Assembly: GCA_018350325.1 (NCBI GenBank)
Contig: JAEVLN010000018.1
Span: 562,185-626,184 of the forward strand
Length of the DNA stretch: 64,000 nt
Direction: 5' to 3'
Source of the DNA: Globodera rostochiensis
Lineage: Eukaryota > Nematoda > Chromadorea > Rhabditida > Heteroderidae
Position numbers and translations under genes: made by a program. The notes beneath the pieces were generated by a model. The model did not search any database and was not told the DNA's origin. It was given only the letters and a program-made list of their open reading frames with translations. Shown here one piece after another: positions 56,076 to 64,000 of the stretch. Position 1 is the first letter of the stretch. Every line of letters starts with the position of its first letter.

Positions 56076-57024
56076 TTCTGAATTTAATAATTTAAATGTA
56101 AATTCGATTGATAAGATTAGTCAATAATTTTGTGTTAAACAATTTATCGCAAAAATATTCTTAAATTTTAAAGTTTAATAAATATTCACAAAATGAAATA
56201 AATAAAATGGTAAATTTTTAGCCCAAATAAATTGGAGTCGCTTAGAAATATAATGTTGGTGATCATTTTCCAAATTTTCTGCCAACCCTAAAATTATTGA
56301 TCACATTTGGAGGAAATAGTGACAATTTCCGGTTAGAGACCGGATCTGGCGTTTTAAAATAATAAATTATTAACTAATTTTTTAATTTAATAAATTGTTT
56401 TTAGCAGTTCTGATAAAAAAAAATTAGAAAAAGTATTAATTGACAAGCCAAAATAAAATGGGCATTGATACATATAATCATTATGGTCAAAAAAATGTCG
56501 GAAGCATAAAACAAAGAAATACCGTATTTTCATAGATTTTTCAAAAATTATTTATTTAAGTCCAAATTTTTTATTTTTTAGTCTCGCTCCACCAAACAAT
56601 CCAGCAATTCTTCAGCTAAAAAATCAATTTCTGCCATTTAAAACTAAAATTATTAACATTTTCAATAAAAATTTAAGAATTCTTAATTTGCAAACAATGA
56701 AAATTTGGTGATTTATAAAATGGCGATCACCTGTGAATAGCCAAAATGACAAATATGTTCCGAACTTTGAATTTCTCCCAACCGCCCGTAAACCAAAAGT
56801 GATTTTATAAAAGACCAAGCTATGCTTTATTAAATGGAGCTTTTAATTTATTTGCTTTAGAGTTTACAGACAAAAACGGACAAAGGTTACCTACTCTTTT
56901 ACATAATTTTGTTTTTATTAGAAATAAAAATACAAGAATTTATTCGACAAAAATGAAAATGAATATGGTTTTCAGGAGGTAATAACGCCAATCATAGGAG
57001 TTTCTTATATACCAAGATGAAGCA
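56076..57024. other. Upstream region and a family promoter relic
   Basis: 56085-56345 aligns with the upstream regions of the other subfamily-2 genes. At 56588-56644 a frame after TTTTTTAG reads SRSTKQSSNSSAKKSISAI-stop and might be a stray terminal exon. No complete gene. Confidence 0.4.
56640..56725 (+). pseudogene. Relic of an HTH-family 5' end
   Basis: TTATTAACATTTTCAATAAA ... AATTCTTAATTTGCAAACA ATGAAAATTTGG copies the conserved leader and start of subfamily-1 genes, but the fifth codon is TGA and no family coding follows. Confidence 0.6.
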
Positions 57025-57321
57025 TTGCAACCAAAAATCAGAAAATGGTCAATGAAGGGAATCATTAACCAATGTACACTCTCGCCCCCTTTGAACATGC
57101 CAAACCGAAACTTATCGGAAAATAAGCTCCCGCTTTTTGATGGATTCGAACAAAAAGGCTGTATTGATGGCACAGATAAAGTGGCACAATGCCCGAAGCT
57201 TCGTTGTCCTTACATGCCTTACGGATATTGTTCTTGCTTTATTGAGCGAAGGATTCATCAATGTGCAGTTGACCTTGCTGTTGAACGCGATTCACAAGCG
57301 TGTACGTTTTTCCAAATTTAG
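57025..57321 (+). CDS. Uncertain cysteine-rich open frame
   Basis: An open frame with a cysteine cluster (GCIDGTDKVAQCPKLRCPYM, then CSCFIERRIHQCAVDL) but no ATG-led signal peptide. GGTTTTCAG at 56968-56976 could be an acceptor and GCGTGTACGT near 57300 a donor, so it may be an internal exon. No partner exons found and no family recognised. Confidence 0.3.
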   Translation: MQPKIRKWSMKGIINQCTLSPPLNMPNRNLSENKLPLFDGFEQKGCIDGTDKVAQCPKLRCPYMPYGYCSCFIERRIHQCAVDLAVERDSQACTFFQI

Positions 57322-58471
57322 GCAAATCATATTTTTTGCTTTTTATTCAAAAATATTTGGGATTTAATTTTGGAACTTTTTATGGCCCTATTTTGGGATT
57401 TTTTGGTTTTTAAAAATTGGAACCTAGTTATAAAAGTTTCAAACGAGAACAACAACTGGCGCCACCGATGGTTTAAAACGTCATTATATTTTATTATTGG
57501 AATGAGAAACAAGAAAATGCTTTTTTTGAGCGGAGCATTTTAAAAATCCCATTTATTATGTTTTAAATTTTAATATTTTCCCCTTTTTCTAACAATATAA
57601 GGCATAAGTCAAAGCTCAAAACGATGTTTCTGTTGGTCGCGTTCTTTTTTAACAGTTTTAAAAATGATTATTTTGACAATTTAGGCACGTTAATCGGTCA
57701 TGAGGGTTTCGAAAATATTTGGCAAAAAGTTGAAGATTATATTTTGTTTATTTTATGCACAATTTTTAGGAATTAATTTTTTTAAAGTTATAAAACCAAA
57801 AAACAAAAAACTTCTATACCTTTTTTTTTTGCGTTATTCAGCAAAATAATGTCGTTTGTTATAATAATAACATCGTCGATTAAAAATCTCGTCCATCCGT
57901 CTCGAGCCGTACTTGTACCAGTGTTTATAGTCATCGTCGAACGGGTCGAACACGCTGAACAATCGCTTTGGCGGCAGCTCATGCCTTGACAGAAATGGGA
58001 TTTATTTAAATCAATTTATGTCAATATTCATAAATATTATCAAATATTTATTAAAATTATAGTGTACAATAAATTTCGCATTTCAACAGAAGAATAAATG
58101 CATTTAAATCAAATATTTAGTTTAAAATACAATTTTTTAAATTTCAAAATCGACATATTTATAAAGTTTTTTAACTAAATAATAATTAAGCGCGTTTCAA
58201 ACATATAATCGTAGTCGAACGACCAATAGCCAGCTTTCTGGTGATTGGAAAAATTGCTAAATTGTAAAAATAATTGCATTCTTTCCAATTTCAATTTTTT
58301 TCAAATTTCATTGCCCTACGTTCTGTGTGACGGCACACCGGTAGGCACATTTCTGTAAATGGGCTGTACTGAGAAGTGCTTATTGTACATAATGCGTTCA
58401 CACTAAAAAATAAATTTAATTAAATTTAAATAAATTTTTGTTTACATCAAAACGATCACGAAACAATCGCC
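57322..58471. other. Mostly featureless AT-rich stretch
   Basis: Apart from the short minus-strand coding-like piece at 57834-57983 I see nothing supported here. Confidence 0.4.
57834..57983 (-). CDS. Coding-like fragment, possibly a terminal exon
   Basis: The minus strand reads HELPPKRLFSVFDPFDDDYK then HWYKYGSRRMDEIFNRR and a stop, with an acceptor-like TTTCTGTCAAG just upstream. Composition is more GC-rich and protein-like than the surroundings. No start, no other exons and no recognised family, so it may be a captured gene fragment. Confidence 0.3.
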   Translation of the reverse strand, partial: HELPPKRLFSVFDPFDDDYKHWYKYGSRRMDEIFNRRCYYYNKRHYFAE

Positions 58472-59383
58472 ATGGCCGCATTGAGCGGTGGTCGGGTGAA
58501 TTATAGTGATAAAATGCCCAACTTGGCATGTGTTGGCCCAAGGCATATGCCAAATTCGCCGGTGGTTCAATTGAGAGGTGTCGGGTCAACGGCTTTTAAA
58601 AATGAAAACATAATTTATATTAATTTTTAATGTTTTTTTTAAATTCCCTAATTCTTGCTGAAAATATTTTGATATTAAATTTTATGCTTTACCACTCCAA
58701 GATCGCCAAGTCCGGCGGTTCTCGTACTGACTATGCTCGGTCTTCGAAGTCGAAGGGGTTTCATGTCGCCCATGGACGGACATTTTTGAATACGGAATCC
58801 ATCCTTTTCGGAATTCATTTTTATGAATAAAAAAATTTAAATTCTAAAATTAGGCTTTTTATCCAATTTTTGATTTGAATTAGTTTTAATATGTGTATCG
58901 ATTGAGCCCCAACAGCAGACGTGAGGGGAACAATGAAAAGAGCGACAAATTTTTTTGCTAAAAAGCTCCTCCAATTTTTTTCCAACGGCTAGCAAAAGCA
59001 GATGTTGTTACTCCAGTAAACAAACAAAAATAAAACAATTTGTTTGAACGAATATTCTGTTTGGTTTTCAAAAAACAGGTCAAGGCCAAATAAAATTTAA
59101 AAAGGAACTTTTGGGCATTCTAATAAATATTTATGTGTTATGCCAATAAATATTGACAGCTATCAAAATTCTGATTGCCAAAAAAAAATAAATCAGAAAA
59201 CAGAATTCTGGTCGCCCTTTTAAAAACCAAAAATCAGAAAACAGAATTCTTGTGCCCAAAATGACTAGAAATCCTGGTAAATCATAGCAGAAATTTCTAA
59301 AAAATTCTACAAACTATTTTTTTCGAAATCTTAAACTTTGGTTGCAAATAATATTTTAAGAAAAAACAACTAAGTTTTTAAAA
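58472..59383. repeat. 0.9-kb direct repeat, copy 1
   Basis: From ATGGCCGCATTGAGCGGTGG to AAAACAACTAAGTTTTTA it is nearly identical to 61977-62884. It holds two short open frames: MAALSGGRVNYSDKMPNLAC... at its left end and AKSGGSRTDYARSSKSKGFH... further in. Its right edge abuts a truncated HTH-family fragment. Confidence 0.85.
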
Positions 59384-59681
59384 AAGCAACTGTAAAAAGG
59401 CAAAACTCAAAAATATTTCAATGAATGAACTTGATATGAAAATTGCAAAAAAATTGGGCGTTAGTAGAGTAACAATTTTTGAATGGAAGCAAAAATTTGG
59501 CCTTTCTGTGAGCAAGAAAATTTCTGATGCAACAAAAATTGGAATTTTGAAGAAATATGCCAAAATAAAAGAAGAAAATCCGAAAATGACAAATGCCGTT
59601 ATTGCTGAAATGTTGAAGATTTCAGCAATAAGCCTACGTCGTTGGAAAAAACAATTTAAAGATGAAATTAAGAACCTTTGA
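59381..59681 (+). pseudogene. 5'-truncated HTH-repeat fragment
   Basis: Family similarity begins in the middle of the second long repeat (KSNCKKAKLKNISMNELDMK) exactly at the border of the 0.9-kb repeat and continues undamaged through the short repeat to DEIKNL-stop. No signal peptide or start is possible, so it is a fragment. Confidence 0.8.
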
Positions 59682-60281
59682 AAATATACGACTTTGTAGG
59701 CTCTGATTCAACGCGAAGATGTTATTATTTTTTGGGATTGGATTATTTAAATTTGTTATTTAGGGATTGAATTCTTCGTTTCTTAAGATAAATTATGAAA
59801 ATAATTTCTTGGCGAAAAATTATACTAATTTTTTAACATTTTTCTCCAAGTTCAAAGAATTGGCCAATTTTAAGCACATATTTGAATTTTAAAATTTAAA
59901 GTGATTTTTACGTTAAGTTCTGCTTTCAAACTTTTTGTAAATATTTCAAACAATATTGTATAAAATAAATATTTATAAAAATGAAAAATTTTAGTTTTTT
60001 GTTTTTTCACTCCGACCATCCCCGGCGAACTTACAATGAAATTCATTGTAAATATTTGTTAAAAATTGGTTAACATTATTTATTTTCTAAATAAAATAAT
60101 ATTGCCTGTAAATATATAATTTTTATTAAAAAAATGTTGGCTTTAAACGATTTGATCTTTACAGGAAACTAATATAAAGCATTGATAAAAACATTACTTT
60201 TATTGACAAAAACCAGTTTATTATTAAAAATTATTAGCATTTTCAATAAAATTTAAAGAAATTCTTAAGGAATTGCAGGCA
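59682..60281. promoter_or_regulatory. Intergenic with conserved upstream block (about 60130-60281)
   Basis: About 59,980-60,281 aligns with the region before the gene at 51999: AACGATTTGATCTTTACAGG, AACTAATATAAAGCATTGAT, GGAATTGCAGGCAATGAAA. The rest is AT-rich without features. Confidence 0.55.
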
Positions 60282-60715
60282 ATGAAATTTCGGATTTTAA
60301 TTATTATTATTATATTCTTTGCAACGAATTTGATCAAAAACGCTAATTCTGTGGACGAACGCGGACAAGAATCAAAACTTTACAAAACATTTGATGAAAT
60401 ATTTGGAAAAGGATGGGACGATGAAAGTCATCATGTTAAAGAAGAAGTTCAAGACGGACAAGCTCCAAACATTTCTGATCAGAAAAATATTGATGAAATA
60501 TTCAAACAGAAATTTATGAAATTTATGATGAAAATTGGTCGGAAAACGAAAACAATTCGCATTTCCGCGGTGACAACAGCGGCATCAGCATGTTCACCGG
60601 CTTGCGTGCCACCAACCATTTTGGGCGGCCCAACTTCGACTCGTTCTTCAAGTTCTTGCAGCAAAGTCGGCACCCGGAAGTGCCGGAGATTGGCGTGTTC
60701 AGCTGGGGGGAATAA
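60282..60715 (+). pseudogene. HTH-family 5' half fused to a dual-oxidase-like C-terminal fragment
   Basis: Starts like a normal member (signal peptide MKFRILIIIIIFFATNLIKN; TFDEIFGKGWDDE), but lacks the DLNCR segment and loses one G at about 60512 (AAATTTATGAAA instead of AAATTTGATGAAA). At about 60557 the family sequence stops. From 60559 to 60715 a GC-rich segment, in the frame the family had before the lost base, reads [20 protein letters not shown] and [16 protein letters not shown]. This matches the NAD(P)-binding C-terminal part of NADPH oxidases of the Duox/BLI-3 type (HFGRPxF and IGVFSCG), with Trp in place of the Cys of FSCG. In the present frame the oxidase part is read wrongly, so the fusion is probably non-functional. 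Confidence 0.75.
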
Positions 60716-60830
60716 ATGCGTGGAAAATAATATGCCTATCAATTTATTTGCCATATAATTCAAGAAAATAATTCTACCCACAAAATATTTCTTATTCATA
60801 TTTTATTTAAATAATTTTAGTAATAAAAAA

Positions 60831-61730
60831 ATGAAATGTCGCCAATTAATTATTATTTTTTTCTTTGCAACAAATTTTATCAAAAATGCTAATTCTGTGG
60901 GCGAACGCGGAGAAGAACCAAAACTTTACAAATCATTTGATGAAATATTTGGAAAAGGCTGGGATGATGAAAGAAATGATTCAAAAGAATTGAACTGTCG
61001 TCATGTTAAACAAGAAGTTCAAGACGGACAAGCTCCAAACACTTCTGATCAGAAAAATATTGATGAAATATTGAAACAGAAATTTGATGAAATTTATGAT
61101 GAAAATTGGTCGGAAGACGAAAACAATTCAGCGACAGATCAAGATGAGAGTGATGAACATCAAAATGAGTCCAATAAATCTGAAAAAATTGAGTCTGATC
61201 AGCAAAAACGGGAAATAATTCAAAAATTCCGTAAAATGAAAGAAGATTATAAGAAAAACAGAAAATATTCCAAAAATGATTGGAATCAAATTGAGTCAAA
61301 AATATCAAATAATTTGGGTGTTGGTCGCACAACAATTTATAAATGGATCAAAGAATTGGGTCTAAAAAAAGTAAAAAAGTCAAACTTTTCTGAGTTCGAA
61401 AAATGTGAAATTTTGAAACAATTTGATAAGATAAAAAGCAAATGTCATAAGGCCAAACTCAAAAGCGGTTCAAAACATGAACTCGATAAGAAAATTGCAA
61501 TAAAATTAGGCGTTTGTTCAAAAACAATTTATGAATGGAAGCGCGAACTTGGCCTTTCTGTTCGCAATAAATCGGATGCAACAAAAATTGGAATTTTAAA
61601 AGAATATGCCAAAATAAAAGAAAAGAACCCGAAAATGACTGATGCCGTTATTGCTAATTTGTTAAAGATTTCAACAAAAAGCATACGTCGTTGGGAAAAA
61701 CAATTTAAAGATGAAATTAAGAACCTTTAA
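60831..61730 (+). CDS. Secreted protein with three HTH repeats (subfamily 1, 299 aa)
   Basis: ATG at 60831 after an acceptor AATAATTTTAG; the usual GGAATTGCAG leader is missing and the start lies only about 115 bp after the fusion pseudogene, so it may use that copy's promoter. Signal peptide MKCRQLIIIFFFATNFIKNA; motifs SFDEIFGKGWDDE and [14 protein letters not shown]. Long repeat KFRKMKEDYKKNRKYSKNDW...TTIYKWIKELGL; long repeat KQFDKIKSKCHKAKLKSGSK...TIYEWKRELGL; short repeat KEYAKIKEKNPKMTDAVIAN...SIRRWEKQF; ends DEIKNL. Intact. Confidence 0.83.
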   Translation: MKCRQLIIIFFFATNFIKNANSVGERGEEPKLYKSFDEIFGKGWDDERNDSKELNCRHVKQEVQDGQAPNTSDQKNIDEILKQKFDEIYDENWSEDENNSATDQDESDEHQNESNKSEKIESDQQKREIIQKFRKMKEDYKKNRKYSKNDWNQIESKISNNLGVGRTTIYKWIKELGLKKVKKSNFSEFEKCEILKQFDKIKSKCHKAKLKSGSKHELDKKIAIKLGVCSKTIYEWKRELGLSVRNKSDATKIGILKEYAKIKEKNPKMTDAVIANLLKISTKSIRRWEKQFKDEIKNL

Positions 61731-61976
61731 AAATATACGGAATTTGTAGGCCCTTGACTCAACTCGAAGATGTTATTATTGTTTGTTGGATTATTATTTT
61801 TTTGTTATATATTGAAATCATTAAATGGAACAACCAATCTCCTTATCTATAAAGCAAACATAACTTTTGATAGTGAAAAAGAAGATAATTATACCAAGTT
61901 GGTCAAACATCTCCTTCGGAGTCCCGAAAAATCCAAAATACACTAAAAAGTTAAATTTACGGGAAAAATCCCTGTG
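61731..61976. other. 3' flank of the 60831 gene
   Basis: AT-rich, no feature. Starts with the family 3' UTR words (ATATACGGAATTTGTAGGCC). Confidence 0.4.
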
Positions 61977-62884
61977 ATGGCCGCATTGAGCGGTGGTCGG
62001 GTGAATTATAGTGATAAAATGCCCAACTTGGCATGTGTTGGCCCAAGGCATATGCCAAATTCGCCGGTGGTTCAATTGAGAGGTGTCGGGTCAACGGCTT
62101 TTAAAAATGAAAACATAATTTATATTAATTTTTAATGTTTTTTTTAAATTCCCTAATTCTTGCTGAAAATATTTTGAAATTAGATTTTATGCTTTACCAC
62201 TCCAAGATCGCCAAGTCCGGCGGTTCTCGTACTGACTATGCTCGGTCTTCGAAGTCGAAGGGGTTTCATGTCGCCCATGGACGGACATTTTTGAATACGG
62301 AATCCATCCTTTTCGGAATTCATTTTTATGAATAAAAAAATTTAAATTCTAAAATTAGGCTTTTTATCCAATTTTTGATTTGAATTAGTTTTAATATGTG
62401 TATCGATTGAGCCCCAACAGCAGACGTGAGGGGAACAATGAAAAGAGCGACAAATTTTGCTAAAAAGCTCCTCCAATTTTTTTCCAACGGCTAGCAAAAG
62501 CAGATGTTGTTACTCCAGTAAACAAACAAAAATAAAACAATTTGTTTGAACGAATATTCTGTTTGGTTTTCAAAAAACAGGTCAAGGCCAAATAAAATTT
62601 AAAAAGGAACTTTTGGGCATTCTAATAAATATTTATGTGTTATGCCAATAAATATTGACAGCTATCAAAATTCTGATTGCCAAAAAAAAATAAATCAGAA
62701 AACAGAATTCTGGTCGCCCTTTTAAAAACCAAAAATCAGAAAACAGAATTCTTGTGCCCAAAATGACTAGAAATCCTGGTAAATCATAGCAGAAATTTCT
62801 AAAAAATTCTACAAACTATTTTTTTCAAAATCTTAAACTTTGGTTGCAAATAATATTTTAAGAAAAAACAACTAAGTTTTTAAA
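61977..62884. repeat. 0.9-kb direct repeat, copy 2
   Basis: Nearly identical to 58472-59383, including both short frames. After its right edge the sequence differs (TTTTCTTGGCGACACCCAGG), so the repeat edge is well defined. Confidence 0.85.
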
Positions 62885-63508
62885 ATTTTCTTGGCGACAC
62901 CCAGGGCCGTAGCCAATGAAGCCAAAAATCTCGAATTTCAGGGGGTGTTTTTGCACGTTTTAATTTTTTAAAAGAAATTAATTTTTTCGAAAATCAATCT
63001 TAGGGGTGAATATACCCGAGTTTGCGAAACTCGAAACCGAAACTTTTTTTAAAAATTTTCAGTACTGGCCCCAATCCCGTGCAATGCTACTTTGGCCAAA
63101 TAAAAATCTTTCAGCCAAATTTTTCTCAGATCAGTTACAAGATAATTAAATGTATAAATTTCTGACTTTTTTCAGGTTTTTTCTCTAAAAAAGCAGGAAT
63201 CAGTAACCAGATTTCTGGTCTCGCCATCAGAAAACAAAATTCTGGTGCCCAAAATGACCAGAAATTCTGATTATCAGAAAATCAGAACTGATTCTAAAAG
63301 AAGCGAGAATAAACGGCTCTTGGATTTAATATTTTGGGTTAAATTTTCGTCGATCGCCAATCAGTCGAAGTGCGAGCGACATCTGCATTGCCTGTAAATT
63401 AATCAATAAAATCTTGGATTAATAAACATTACTTTTTATTGACAATGACAAGTTTATTACTAAAATTATAAATATTAATTTTAAAGAATTCTTAAGGAAT
63501 TACAGGCA
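62885..63508. other. Intergenic; further repeat and upstream block
   Basis: 63170-63350 is shared with 50640-50800 (inverse): CAGAAATTCTGATTATCAGA and AAGCGAGAATAAACGGCTCT. 63400-63508 resembles the family leader (TTCTTAAGGAATTACAGGCA), with TTACAG replacing TTGCAG. Confidence 0.5.
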
Positions 63509-64000
63509 ATGAAAGTTTGGCGATTATTTATTTCCTTAATTTATGCAATGACTTTAATCAAAAATGCTAATTCTGTGGGCGAAAGCGGACAAGGACCAAA
63601 ACTTTACAAAACATTTGATGAAATATTTGGAAAAGGATGGGACGATGAAAGTAATGATTCAAAAGACTTGAACTGTCGTCATGTTAAAGAAGAAGTTCAA
63701 GACGGACAAGCTCCAAACACTTCTGATCAGAAAAATATTGATGAAATATTGAAACAGAATTTTGATGAAATTTATGATGAAAATTGGTCGGAAGACAAAA
63801 ACAATTCAGCGCCAGATCAAGATGGGAGTTTTGATGAACAGCAAAATGAGTCCAATGAATGCGAAAAAATTGAGTCTGATCAGCAAAAACGGGAAATTAT
63901 CCAAAAATTCCGTGAAATGAAAGGAAATTATCGGGAAAAAAACAAACGCGCACACTCAGTCAAAGAATGGGTTCAAATTGAGTCTAAAATATCAAATGGT
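63509..64000 (+). CDS. Secreted HTH-repeat protein, subfamily 1 (partial, runs off the right edge)
   Basis: Open for 164 codons to the window end. Signal peptide MKVWRLFISLIYAMTLIKNA; motifs TFDEIFGKGWDDE and [14 protein letters not shown]; acidic linker; first long repeat KFREMKGNYREKNKRAHSVK...VQIESKIS. No damage in the visible part. Closest to the genes at 51999 and 48744. Confidence 0.83.
   Translation, partial: MKVWRLFISLIYAMTLIKNANSVGESGQGPKLYKTFDEIFGKGWDDESNDSKDLNCRHVKEEVQDGQAPNTSDQKNIDEILKQNFDEIYDENWSEDKNNSAPDQDGSFDEQQNESNECEKIESDQQKREIIQKFREMKGNYREKNKRAHSVKEWVQIESKISNG

Overview
The window reads as nuclear DNA of a nematode, most likely a plant-parasitic (tylenchid, cyst-nematode-like) species. 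It is AT-rich. Genes have small exons separated by GT-AG introns, start codons often follow a TTTCAG- or TTGCAG-type acceptor (as expected for spliced-leader addition), and a foldback carries TTAGGC-like sequence (the nematode telomere unit). Many genes are families of small secreted proteins without obvious enzymatic domains. The species assignment is inference; nothing in the sequence proves it.

Positions 1-31.5 kb hold a family of secreted cysteine-rich proteins. I could follow four genes through their introns: 1242-6912 (+), 8255-10461 (+), 13318-15360 (-) and 28925-31466 (+). Each alternates two kinds of half-domain exon, nearly all joined in phase 1: an L-x-C-K-x-G ... C-F-x-x-x-C half and a W-[GD]-C ... 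C-x-C half. Two halves make one domain that resembles the nematode ET-module/Ly6 three-finger type. Three of the genes have two domains, a Thr-rich mucin-like stalk and a short hydrophobic C-terminus. The first gene has four domains behind a different N-terminus. Between them lie a 5.3-kb LTR retrotransposon on the minus strand (15596-20909, identical LTRs), a 31-bp minisatellite (about 21.2-22.1 kb), a small three-copy family of unknown function (22.5, 27.6 and 34.8 kb) and an unrecognised secreted protein (24.0-24.8 kb).

Positions 37.1-41.9 kb hold a nine-exon gene whose introns all join in frame. It encodes two chromodomains, a long acidic stretch, two BED-like zinc fingers and a complete 76-residue ubiquitin-like C-terminus ending in Gly-Gly.

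Positions 33.2-34.6 kb and 43-64 kb (plus a fragment at the left edge) hold the second large family: secreted proteins with a signal peptide, one or two copies of an acidic-aromatic motif (FDEIFGxGW-like) and two to five tandem helix-turn-helix repeats resembling transposase/Brinker/CENP-B-type DNA-binding domains. At least twelve loci are visible: six apparently intact (33211, 45727-46851, 48744, 51999, 55104-56075, 60831), one running off the right edge (63509), the left-edge fragment, and four broken copies. One broken copy has captured what looks like a dual-oxidase (BLI-3/Duox) C-terminal fragment. The family is duplicated together with its upstream block and with repeats of about 0.9 kb. 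A signal peptide, an acidic motif and HTH repeats together suggest exported DNA-binding effectors; that function is inference.

The spaces between genes and many introns are full of short non-autonomous elements. A dozen have hAT-like ends (TAGGG/TAGAG/CAGGG ... CCCTA/CTCTA/CCCTG) and exact or near-exact 8-bp target duplications. Their cores are degenerate repetitions of their own terminal motif.
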